Source of the DNA: Hydrogenophaga sp. SL48
Lineage (GTDB): Bacteria; Pseudomonadota; Gammaproteobacteria; Burkholderiales; Burkholderiaceae_C
Assembly: GCF_021729865.1 (NCBI RefSeq)
Contig: NZ_CP063400.1
Location: 3,162,001-3,226,000, forward strand
Direction: 5' to 3'
Length of the DNA: 64,000 nt
Made by a program: the position numbers and the translations under genes. The notes under the pieces are model-generated. The model was given only the letters and a program-made list of their open reading frames with translations, had not been told where the DNA came from and ran no database searches. Below, one piece after another: positions 10,296-18,112 of the stretch (position 1 is its first letter; each line of letters starts with the position of its first letter).

Positions 10296-12665
10296 ATGAG
10301 GCTGCATGCCTATCGCTTAAGGAACTACCGTCGCCTGCGCGACGTGGTTGTCGAGCTTGACGACCAGATTTCGATCTTCGTCGGTGCAAACAACAGCGGC
10401 AAGACGTCCACCGCGCAGGGCCTCCAGATGATGATCGAGGGGAAGAAGAGCAAATTCAAGCTCTTCGATTTCAGTGCTCCCTTGTGGAAAACCTTCGATG
10501 AGATCGGCGAAGCAGCGCCTGATACCGACAACCCGGTCGCCCTTCCGACCATCTCCTTGGATCTCTGGTTCACCGTCGGCGCGCAAGACCTGGTCGCGGC
10601 CATGCCTCTCCTTCCTAGTACTGACTGGGAGGGCCGCTTCGTCGGCATCCGCATCTGCTTCGAACCGGGGAGCTCTTACGAAGTCATTAAGCGTTTTCGA
10701 GAAAAAAGAGATGCAGCAAATGCTGCGGCCGTCGCATCAAACGTCGCTGGTGCCGACTATCAGCCCTGGCCCCAAACGCTCACCAAATACCTCGCAGATC
10801 AGCTTGCCAACGAATACCAGCTGCGGTACTACGTACTCGACGAGCGCCAGTTTGAAAGCTTCAAAGAGCGCGATGCGAGTTATGAGCCCCTGCCCGCATC
10901 CGTTGATCCGGGAGGCGCAACGATCCTCAAGTCCCTCTTGAAAGTGGATTTCCTTCGGGCCCAAAGACACCTTGACGATCCTGACTCGGACAGCACTGGG
11001 AGCGGGAGCAGTGCGCGCGACGAAAACCTTTCCAAACGCTTGAGCCGTTTCTATGAGCGCAACCTTGAGAAGCGGGCTGATGACCATGCGATGCTCAAGG
11101 CGCTGTCCTCGTCAGAAAAAGGATTGAACGACCACCTTGAGCAGGTGTTCCGTAAGACCTTGGAACGGCTCTCAAAGCTTGGTTACCCTGGCATTAAAAA
11201 CCCGGAGATCATCATCCGCGCCCAGTTGGACCCTAGCAAGGTACTCAACCAAGACGCCACCCGCGTGCACTACGTGCTGCCGGGAGATGAGAAGGCGCAA
11301 CTTCCCGACAGCTACAACGGCTTGGGCTACAAGAATCTCATCTACATGGTGGTCGAACTGCTTGACCTCCACGAACGATGGAAAGATGACGAGGACCGCC
11401 CTCCGCTCCACCTCATTTTCATTGAAGAACCTGAGGCCCATTTGCATGCCCAGGTGCAACAGGTTTTCATCCGCAACGTCCTCACCTTGCTCGGGCAAGA
11501 CGCCGCTGACGATGATGGCTTCTTCGCGACCCAGCTGGTGGTGACCACCCATTCGCCGCACATCCTCTATGAGCGTGGCTTCGGACCGATTCGCTACTTC
11601 CGCAGGGTGAGCGATGCTCTCGATAGCTTTACGGAGGTCAAAAACCTGTCGAGGTTCAAGTCAACCGAAAGTGAGAAGGCATCCCGCGAGTTCTTGCAGC
11701 GGTATCTGAAGCTCACCCACTGCGACCTCTTCTTCTCTGATGCCGCAATTCTGGTCGAGGGGAATGTCGAGCGTCTACTGATGCCCGCGATGATCGAGAC
11801 GACGGCCAAGCGGCTGCGCTCCAGCGCCCTCACCATTCTCGAGGTCGGTGGCGCGTTCGCGCATCGCTTCAAAGAGCTCATCGAGTTTGTGGGCATCACC
11901 ACACTTGTCATCACGGACATCGACAGCGTTCTCCCGAAAGCGGCGGTAGCCGTCGCTGACGCTGAAGATGTTGAGGACGGGGATGATCAGACCGAGCCGG
12001 ATGACGATGAGAACTCGCCAAAAACCTTTGAGGTGAATGATGGCGAAGATGACTTGGGCAACAAGAAAGTCAGCAAGAAGAAGGGATCTACTTGCTTCGC
12101 CGAAGAGCCCGGGGCGTTGACCGCCAACCAGACGCTCATCAGCTGGATTCCGCAGAAACAGACGGTTGCCGATCTACTTGTCGTCCTTGAGGGGGAAAAG
12201 ACTCTCGCCCTTGCCGACGCCGCAGGAGCCTTGGTCCGCGTTGCCTACCAGATCCGAACGAAGGTCACGGTTGGCGACGCCTCGGAGGACCTCTGCGGTC
12301 GGACGCTTGAAGAAGCGTTCGGTCTTGAGAACTCTGCTTGGGTGCAGGACAAGACCAACCAGCGTGTGGGCCTGCGCCTGCGTCCGCCGCCTACGACGCC
12401 AAGAGACCTCGCCCAACGACTTCACAAAAGGGTTACCAGTAAAAACTTCGACAAAATGCGCTTCGCTCTGGAGGTTCTCGCCAGTGGGCCGGAGAGTAAA
12501 TGGAAGGTGCCGCGCTATATCGCTGAAGGCCTACGTTGGCTTGAGGCACAAGTAGCACATGAAGCCGAAGCCGAGTTGGCGCTGGCTTCGGCATCTGAGG
12601 CGATACAGGTCGTCGAAGGTGTCACTGCGGTTGTAATGAAAGCAGGAGAGGCCTCCCATGAGTAA
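10296..12665 (+). CDS. OLD-family ATP-dependent nuclease (GajA-like), Gabija-type defence
   Basis: 789 residues, AAA/ABC-type ATPase plus TOPRIM nuclease. Walker A is GANNSGKT at 30-37; the signature region is SYNGLGYKN near 339-347; Walker B is IFIEEPEAHLH with E377/E378; the H-loop is TTHSPH with H419. The C-terminal TOPRIM domain has ILVEGNVE (E488) and ITDID (D541, D543), the metal-binding acidic residues. Known GajA proteins are nicking endonucleases of about 580 residues, so this one is long. An aspartate/glutamate-rich insert (about 555-590) then a lysine-rich patch lies inside the TOPRIM region. The start at 10296 follows agggaga at good spacing; the upstream extension is not family-like. 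It overlaps the helicase gene by 8 bp. GC is lower than in flanking genes. Confidence 0.88.
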   Translation: MRLHAYRLRNYRRLRDVVVELDDQISIFVGANNSGKTSTAQGLQMMIEGKKSKFKLFDFSAPLWKTFDEIGEAAPDTDNPVALPTISLDLWFTVGAQDLVAAMPLLPSTDWEGRFVGIRICFEPGSSYEVIKRFREKRDAANAAAVASNVAGADYQPWPQTLTKYLADQLANEYQLRYYVLDERQFESFKERDASYEPLPASVDPGGATILKSLLKVDFLRAQRHLDDPDSDSTGSGSSARDENLSKRLSRFYERNLEKRADDHAMLKALSSSEKGLNDHLEQVFRKTLERLSKLGYPGIKNPEIIIRAQLDPSKVLNQDATRVHYVLPGDEKAQLPDSYNGLGYKNLIYMVVELLDLHERWKDDEDRPPLHLIFIEEPEAHLHAQVQQVFIRNVLTLLGQDAADDDGFFATQLVVTTHSPHILYERGFGPIRYFRRVSDALDSFTEVKNLSRFKSTESEKASREFLQRYLKLTHCDLFFSDAAILVEGNVERLLMPAMIETTAKRLRSSALTILEVGGAFAHRFKELIEFVGITTLVITDIDSVLPKAAVAVADAEDVEDGDDQTEPDDDENSPKTFEVNDGEDDLGNKKVSKKKGSTCFAEEPGALTANQTLISWIPQKQTVADLLVVLEGEKTLALADAAGALVRVAYQIRTKVTVGDASEDLCGRTLEEAFGLENSAWVQDKTNQRVGLRLRPPPTTPRDLAQRLHKRVTSKNFDKMRFALEVLASGPESKWKVPRYIAEGLRWLEAQVAHEAEAELALASASEAIQVVEGVTAVVMKAGEASHE

Positions 12666-14652
12666 GCGCCTCTTGAGCTCGGACACAGAGGCGGACAAGA
12701 CAATTCGGGCATGCATTGGATCGAAGCCACCCCAGTCTTTCGTTGTGCGCGCCGGTGCGGGCTCCGGCAAGACCACCTCGCTCATCAAGGCGTTGGCCTG
12801 CGTCTTGGAGGTGCACGGACCGTCGCTCCGACGGAAGAAGCAGCAGGTCGCATGCATCACGTACACGGACCTTGCAGCTAAGGAGGTCTCAGAAGATGTG
12901 GACGCCAATCCGCTGGTTCGGGTTTCGACCATCCATAGCTTCTACTGGTCCATCATCAAGTCGTTCCAATCCGACATAAAGCTCTGGGTAGTCGCCAACA
13001 TTGAAGCGCGGCTTGTACAGCTGGGCGAAGACGCAGCAAACTTCAGCAATCGCACGCGGGCACAGACCAAAGAGAACAACGCACGGGATGTGCAGAGGTA
13101 TACCGCCCAGCGCATTGCAATGCCTAAGGTGAAAGCGTTTACCTACGGCATGGGCAGCGACTATCCAAAGGGCATCCTCGGTCACGACGACATCATCAAG
13201 ATTGCGAACTTCCTGATGATGGAGCGCCCGCTGTTTCGCCGGCTTGTGGCGCTTGGCTTTCCATTCATCTTTGTTGATGAGAGCCAGGACACGATGGTGG
13301 ACGTGGTCGAGTCCTTCAAGCGCGTCGAGGTCGACATGCGTGGTCAGTTCTGCCTTGGATTCTTCGGCGACCCGATGCAGAAGATTTATCTCACGGGCAT
13401 CGGCAATGTCACCCACGACGGTAGCTGGATGGACATCGATAAGCCCGAAAACTACCGTTGCGCACAGTCCGTTCTGGCTGTCGCAAATGCTGTACGTGAA
13501 CCGGACGATGGATTGAAGCAGATCCGTGGGGCGATGAGGGAGGTCGACGGAGCTGCAATGGAACCCATCGTCGGCACAGCACGACTCTTTGTGCTGCCAT
13601 CGTCACTGGACCGACAGCAAGCCCTGAGTCAAGTCCGAGAATGGACCGCCCGAGCCAATGACGACGACGGCTGGCGTGGTGATCGAGCCGAGGATGTAAA
13701 GGTTCTCGTCATCGTCCATAGGATGGCTGCCAAGCGGATGGGATTCGGTGAGATCTACGCTGCGCTAAACGACGGCGCACCGGCGTCGATGAAGCAGGGT
13801 TTCCAGGACGCTACTGCTTGGCCGTTAAGGCCGTTCACGGCGTTTGTCCTTCCAATCGTCACTGCGATGAAGAGCAACGACGAGTTCACGGCGATGAACT
13901 TGCTCAGGCAGTTTTCTCCTCGCCTGAAAGAGGGAGCTCAGCCGGGCAAGGATGTAGCAGCGTCGTTACGAGAAATCAGGGCGTCGGTGCTGCGTTTGGT
14001 CGAGCTGATGGAGCCTGCTGCGGCTAGCATTCGAGAGGTTCTCGACCACCTCCGACAATTCGGTCTCTTCACATTTGATCAACGCTACCAGCGAGCACTC
14101 GACTTGATGCTTGACGAGTCGGAGGAGAACGCCGACCACACCAGCGTCGGTGGACCGACTGCTGCGACAAGTCCAGCTGCGACCGAAGGCGGTGAAAACG
14201 AGGAAGAACAAGGCGGGGGTTCAGCATCCAGTGATGCGGCGGTTTTGGCGTTCCTAGAGTGTGGGGCAGCGGAGATGTGGCCATACCGGAGGTATGTGGC
14301 CTCCGAGTCCCCTTTCGCAACCCAGCATGGCGTCAAGGGGGCCGAGTTCGACCGTGTCCTCGTCGTTATGGACGAGGAAGAGAGCGATTTCAATCTCTAC
14401 AACTACGAGAAATATTTCGGGATTACACCGTTGAGTCCCAACGATCAAAAGAAAATTGACGCGGGCGAAGACAACATCTTGGCCCGCACCCGGCGGTTGC
14501 TCTACGTTTGCTGCACTCGCGCGAAACGCGACTTGGTCTTGGTACTGTTCACCGCAGACGAATCATCTGCGCGGGAAAAGGTGAAGAGTTCTGGCCTGCT
14601 GCCAGAGGACTGCATCATGAGTGGCGACTCGTTTGAGGCAATGAGTACTTGA
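12658..14652 (+). CDS. UvrD/Rep-type superfamily 1 helicase (GajB-like), Gabija-type defence
   Basis: 664 residues with all SF1A helicase motifs in order: Walker A AGAGSGKTT (32-40); motif Ia ITYTDLAAKEV; motif Ib STIHSFYW; motif II FIFVDESQDT (D207-D211); motif III LGFFGDPMQKIY; motif IV NYRCAQSV; motif V QHGVKGAEFDRVLVVMDEE; and motif VI LLYVCCTRAKRDL. In Gabija the partner nuclease and a UvrD-like protein form one complex that cuts phage DNA; the 8-bp gene overlap here supports the same pairing. The protein is longer than typical GajB (about 490 residues), mainly by a poorly conserved acidic linker near 480-520. An aggaga ribosome-binding site precedes the ATG. A general repair helicase is less likely, given the partner and the island setting. 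Confidence 0.88.
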   Translation: MSKRLLSSDTEADKTIRACIGSKPPQSFVVRAGAGSGKTTSLIKALACVLEVHGPSLRRKKQQVACITYTDLAAKEVSEDVDANPLVRVSTIHSFYWSIIKSFQSDIKLWVVANIEARLVQLGEDAANFSNRTRAQTKENNARDVQRYTAQRIAMPKVKAFTYGMGSDYPKGILGHDDIIKIANFLMMERPLFRRLVALGFPFIFVDESQDTMVDVVESFKRVEVDMRGQFCLGFFGDPMQKIYLTGIGNVTHDGSWMDIDKPENYRCAQSVLAVANAVREPDDGLKQIRGAMREVDGAAMEPIVGTARLFVLPSSLDRQQALSQVREWTARANDDDGWRGDRAEDVKVLVIVHRMAAKRMGFGEIYAALNDGAPASMKQGFQDATAWPLRPFTAFVLPIVTAMKSNDEFTAMNLLRQFSPRLKEGAQPGKDVAASLREIRASVLRLVELMEPAAASIREVLDHLRQFGLFTFDQRYQRALDLMLDESEENADHTSVGGPTAATSPAATEGGENEEEQGGGSASSDAAVLAFLECGAAEMWPYRRYVASESPFATQHGVKGAEFDRVLVVMDEEESDFNLYNYEKYFGITPLSPNDQKKIDAGEDNILARTRRLLYVCCTRAKRDLVLVLFTADESSAREKVKSSGLLPEDCIMSGDSFEAMST

Positions 14653-14850
14653 ACTTGACCCGGATCGAGAGCACCTTGGCGAGCAGGTCTTTCGTGTGTG
14701 TAAGTCACTCTATCGAGTTGGGCCATGTGCGATCATTGACCGCATTTGAAATCAATCTCGATGCCAGACTGACTCGACGTCGGGTGACTGCTTTGCACTG
14801 CGGCAGCGTTCGCCAGCCTCTGGCCACGGTCCACGCAGCCTCTCGGCGTG

Positions 14851-15036
14851 CTACTGCGACTCCAGGCGACCAACTTCCCTAGCAGCACGTTCAAGAAGAG
14901 TCTCTGCGTCTCGAAGCTCCCGGATTGCGCGTGCAATGTTGGCCTCGCCTGGCGCAACTTCAGCTGCCCTCCTCAATGCACGCAAAGCGTCTTCTACTGC
15001 ACTGAGGGCATCCTTGACTTTTCGCTTGGCTGACAT
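14851..15036 (-). CDS. small helical protein of unknown function, convergent to the Gabija-like pair
   Basis: A 61-residue open frame starting MSAKRKVKDALSAVEDALRA, then an acidic/basic heptad-like stretch (RAIRELRDAETLLERAAREV). It is almost entirely predicted helix, with charge patterns of a coiled coil. A good ribosome-binding site (aggaaa) lies 5 bp before the ATG. It faces the helicase gene tail to tail, 198 bp away, and still lies inside the flanking direct repeats. I recognise no family. It could be an accessory or regulatory part of the island, a passenger gene, or a spurious frame; codon use and the start context favour a real gene. Confidence 0.55.
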   Translation of the reverse strand: MSAKRKVKDALSAVEDALRALRRAAEVAPGEANIARAIRELRDAETLLERAAREVGRLESQ

Positions 15037-15652
15037 TGAGTTTCCTATGAGTGCTATTGAGCGAATGCCTAGAAGCTAGACGACAGGCGTTGGCCAATCA
15101 TGCCATTTCAGCACGGAAAGTTGCAGGATACTGGTGTGACTGCGTTAAGCCGATGACCGTTGAAGGCAGTCGAGCGGTCACTTGATATCCGGGATGGTGA
15201 ACGACCGGTTGCGGTGACTCGAAAAACCCCAGTTGTCAAAATTGAATGTCCGGACCCAGCCTTGACCAGGCGTTGAACGCGACTGAGTGAACTACCGGCT
15301 CCTGGCCGACAGCCGACACGCGTCAGTCCCCATACCGCTCGACCCAAACCGCCGGCGACATGCTGCCTGCGGTGAACCTCAGGCTCTGTCAATCAGCCAA
15401 CGCTTCGAGCCAGCGCGCGGCCACTGTCCTCGCCCGCTGAGCTTTGGGAGCAAAAGCGCGCCAGAGCGTGCAGTCGTGGTGAGTTGGTGCACCTGCACAT
15501 CGGGGTGGCGCTGCTGGAGCCCATGCCCATGCCCATGCCCGGGCGAGTGCGGCAACGCGGCGCAAGGTGCCGGTGCATCGGCCGTTCAAACGGCGAAGTC
15601 CTTGCGTCCAACGGCAAGGACCACGCGCCACCTTGCCCAGGGCAGCCCACCC
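15037..15652. other. 616-bp gap: right direct repeat and noncoding sequence
   Basis: No supported gene. The right copy of the island-flanking repeat is at 15155-15259. A short tandem of the hexamer CCCATG (three copies) sits at about 15517-15540. Open frames in the region have no family features. Confidence 0.55.
15155..15259 (+). repeat. right copy of an imperfect direct repeat flanking the Gabija-like island
   Basis: Aligns with 9876-9979 in the same orientation (shared blocks tcgagcggtc, ggtgaacg, tcaaa-ttgaat, acccag). The two copies lie about 5.28 kb apart and enclose exactly the nuclease, helicase and small helical ORF. Confidence 0.6.
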
Positions 15653-16117
15653 TCAGTGGCTGGCGGCCTCCCTGGCGTGCAGCTTGGCCGCGATGTATTC
15701 ACCGTGCGTCACATGCAGCAGGCCGGCGACCTTGCTGATGAGGTGGTTCTCGTGCACGTCGAGGTGGCCGTCGGCAAAGGCGATCTGCCACATGGCCTCG
15801 ACCACCTGGATTTTCTGTTCCTGGGTGAACTGCTCGTTCAGGGTGCTGGTGAAGCGGTGGTAGTCGTACAGGCCCTGGGCCGTGGCCTCGGCCAGCTCCA
15901 CCAGGCGCGCGAGTTCGTCCGGTGTCAACGCGAATTTGGTGTTCAGTGCCGCGAACAGCGCGGCCTGCTCGTCGGGCCCGGTGGCGGGGTCGGCCTTGAT
16001 CACCTCCACCAGCAGCACGGCGGTGGCCAGTTGCACGGTGTGCTGGCGCTCGGTGGGCGAGGATGGCGCGGCCGGCGCGGTGAAGGCGTCGAACAGGTCT
16101 TTGAGGGTGCGGAGCAT
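15653..16117 (-). CDS. TerB-like protein
   Basis: 154-residue helical protein. The segments ATAVLLVEVIKADPATGPDE and VEAMWQIAFADGHLDVHENHLI are the two halves of the TerB/DjlA-type helical bundle. Both carry the acidic metal-binding pattern (aDG-x-hd-x-hE) of the family. TerB domains occur in tellurite-resistance clusters and in many stand-alone proteins of unclear role. No other ter gene is near, so tellurite resistance should not be assumed. It reads in the same direction as the sugar dehydrogenase gene upstream, 22 bp away. Confidence 0.85.
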   Translation of the reverse strand: MLRTLKDLFDAFTAPAAPSSPTERQHTVQLATAVLLVEVIKADPATGPDEQAALFAALNTKFALTPDELARLVELAEATAQGLYDYHRFTSTLNEQFTQEQKIQVVEAMWQIAFADGHLDVHENHLISKVAGLLHVTHGEYIAAKLHAREAASH

Positions 16118-16139
16118 GGGTGGTGTTTTTGCGTCGGTG

Positions 16140-17240
16140 TCAAGGCAGCAGGCGCAGCACCCGCCCGTTGCGCGCGTCGGTGAGCAGGTAGATGAAACCG
16201 TCGGGGCCTTCGCGCACGTCGCGCACGCGTTCGCCGATGTCGGCCTGCAGTTTTTCTTCCTTCACCACCTTGGTGCCGCTGAGCGTGAGCCGGGCCACGT
16301 GCTGGAACTTCAGCGAACCCACCAGCATGCTGCCCTTCCAGGCCTTGCCGTAGCGATCGCTGGTCACAAAGGCCATGCCGGAGGGTGCAATGGACGGCAC
16401 CCAGTAATGCTCCGGCTGCTCCATGCCCGCCTGGCTGGTGATGCCCTGGCCGATGGCGCCGCCGCCGTAGTTTTCGCCGTAGGTGATGACCGGCCAGCCG
16501 TAGTTCTTGCCGGCCTCGGGGTGGTTGATTTCGTCGCCGCCCTGCGGGCCGTGTTCGCTGGTCCAGAGCCGGCCGTCGGGGCCCAGGGCCGCGCCCTGCA
16601 GGTTGCGGTGGCCGTAGCTCCAGATCTCGGGCAGTGCGCCGGGGCGCGTGGTGAAGGGGTTGTCGGGCGGCGCCGTGCCGTCCTTGCGCAGGCGCACCAC
16701 CTTGCCGTGGTGGTTGTCGAGCGTCTGCGCGTCGTCCTTGCGGGCGAAGCGGTCGCCCAGCGTGAGGAACAGCGTGTGGTCTTTGCCCTCGACGATGCGG
16801 CAGCCGAAGTGCGCCTTGCTGGCGAACTTGGGCTTCTGGCTGAACACGACCTTCACGCCCTCCAGCGCGGTGGCGTCGTCGGACAGGCGGGCCGAGGCCA
16901 GGGCGGTGGAGTTGCCGCCGGCGCCGGGTTCGGAGAAGCAGAAGTAGAGGGTGCGGTTGCGCGCGAAGTCGCGGTCGGTGATCACGTCGAGCAGGCCGCC
17001 CTGCCCCTGGGCATCGACCTTGGGCAGGCCCGCGAGCGGGGCGCCCAGCGTGCCGTCGGCCGCGACCACGCGCATGCGGCCGGGCCGTTCGGTGACCAGC
17101 AGGCGACCACCGTCGATGAAGGCCAGGCCCCAGGGGTTTTGCAGGCCGCTGGCCACGACCTCGATGCGCAGCTTGGCCGCGTTGGCGCTCGCCGCCAACA
17201 ACAGCGCGAGCGGAATGGCAAAAAGGGACGCACGGGTCAT
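16140..17240 (-). CDS. PQQ-dependent sugar dehydrogenase family protein (YliI/Asd-like), periplasmic
   Basis: 366 residues with a cleavable signal peptide (LFAIPLALLLAASANAA). The body is a six-bladed beta-propeller of the glucose/sorbosone dehydrogenase family: GLQNPWGLAFIDGGRLLVTERPG at the mature N-terminus, HFGCRIVEGKDHTLFLTLGDR in the middle, SYGHRNLQGAALGPDGRLW and EHGPQGGDEIN near residue 225, and REGPDGFIYLLTD at the end. Family members oxidise aldose sugars with pyrroloquinoline quinone. No PQQ synthesis genes are in the window. It may share a transcript with the TerB-like gene downstream. Confidence 0.9.
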   Translation of the reverse strand: MTRASLFAIPLALLLAASANAAKLRIEVVASGLQNPWGLAFIDGGRLLVTERPGRMRVVAADGTLGAPLAGLPKVDAQGQGGLLDVITDRDFARNRTLYFCFSEPGAGGNSTALASARLSDDATALEGVKVVFSQKPKFASKAHFGCRIVEGKDHTLFLTLGDRFARKDDAQTLDNHHGKVVRLRKDGTAPPDNPFTTRPGALPEIWSYGHRNLQGAALGPDGRLWTSEHGPQGGDEINHPEAGKNYGWPVITYGENYGGGAIGQGITSQAGMEQPEHYWVPSIAPSGMAFVTSDRYGKAWKGSMLVGSLKFQHVARLTLSGTKVVKEEKLQADIGERVRDVREGPDGFIYLLTDARNGRVLRLLP

Positions 17241-17313
17241 GGGGTTCTCCTGTGTTTCAAGCGATCGCGGTGGGAGCCCCTGCCAGCCCCCATGGTTCCC
17301 GGGCTTCCCAGGG

Positions 17314-17910
17314 TCAGCCGAAGGGGCGAACGCCGAACAGTGCCGCGTGGGCCCACATCACCGTCAGGCCATAGAGCGCCAGTCCGCCGATCAGGGCGAT
17401 GGCGTCGTTGGCCCCGGTGGCGGGCAAGGCCGGCGCGCTGCGGATCAGCCCGGCCAACGCGCGGCGCTTCACCGAGATGCGGTCGGCCACGGCCCAGACG
17501 AGGAAGCCACCGAACAGCAGCACGTCGGCCAGCGAGCCGCCCGTGACCGACTGGGCCAGCAGGTGGGCCAACGCCCAGAGCTTGACCGCGAGCAGCATGG
17601 GGTGTCTGGTGGCGCGCTGGATGCGCCCGGGCAGGTAGGCCGCGAACAGCAAGACGAAGACCGGGAGCATGAGCAGCGCGGCCAGGTGCCGGAAGCCGCC
17701 GGGCAGGCTGTAGAGCATCACCGGGGTTTCGCGCGCCAGGCCGTAGCCCCAGACGATGAGCACCAGCCCGACGGCCGAGACCACCGAGTACATGCCTTTG
17801 AAGGCGTTTTCGCCCATCTGCGCCGCGAGCCGGTTGCGCCCCCTGGGCGACACGATGGAGACGCTGTGCACGCCGAGAAACAACACCAGACCCAGAACCA
17901 GCCACGCCAT
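17314..17910 (-). CDS. NnrU family protein
   Basis: 198-residue inner-membrane protein with five or six hydrophobic helices. The start MAWLVLGLVLFLGVHSV, the GxNxFKGMYSVVSAVGLVLIVWGYG stretch and the TRHPMLLAVKLWALAHLL segment are typical of NnrU. The family is related to isoprenylcysteine methyltransferase-fold proteins and was first linked to nitrite and nitric-oxide reduction in denitrifiers. The start at 17910 is chosen because upstream residues are not hydrophobic or conserved. It fits the nitrate and NO genes further along the window, but is not adjacent to them. Confidence 0.85.
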   Translation of the reverse strand: MAWLVLGLVLFLGVHSVSIVSPRGRNRLAAQMGENAFKGMYSVVSAVGLVLIVWGYGLARETPVMLYSLPGGFRHLAALLMLPVFVLLFAAYLPGRIQRATRHPMLLAVKLWALAHLLAQSVTGGSLADVLLFGGFLVWAVADRISVKRRALAGLIRSAPALPATGANDAIALIGGLALYGLTVMWAHAALFGVRPFG

Positions 17911-18112
17911 GTCAATCCCCCCTGTTGATTGCACGCCAGAAGGCCTGAAGGTGGCTTGGCGCAATGTGGTGCCGACTGTAGCGCGAAGCGCCGCACAGCG
18001 CATGGCAGCGATGGGTGTTCGAGCACCTCGCGCGGGCCGATGGCGTCACCCCGTTCTCAAGGAAGAGTGGGCATGCCTGGGCTCGCTCCTGCATCAGGTC
18101 GGGGCAGGTGGC

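Noticed and set aside
15517..15540. Possible CRISPR or tandem-repeat array
   Set aside because: Only three 6-bp units without spacers.
15389..15650. Small minus-strand frames with Met-Gly or His-Gly repeats between the island and the TerB gene
   Set aside because: The pattern is caused by three copies of a CCCATG hexamer; no start signal or homology-like features.
15653..16117. Tellurite resistance locus
   Set aside because: Only a single TerB-like protein is present; no terC, terD or terZ neighbour supports that phenotype.
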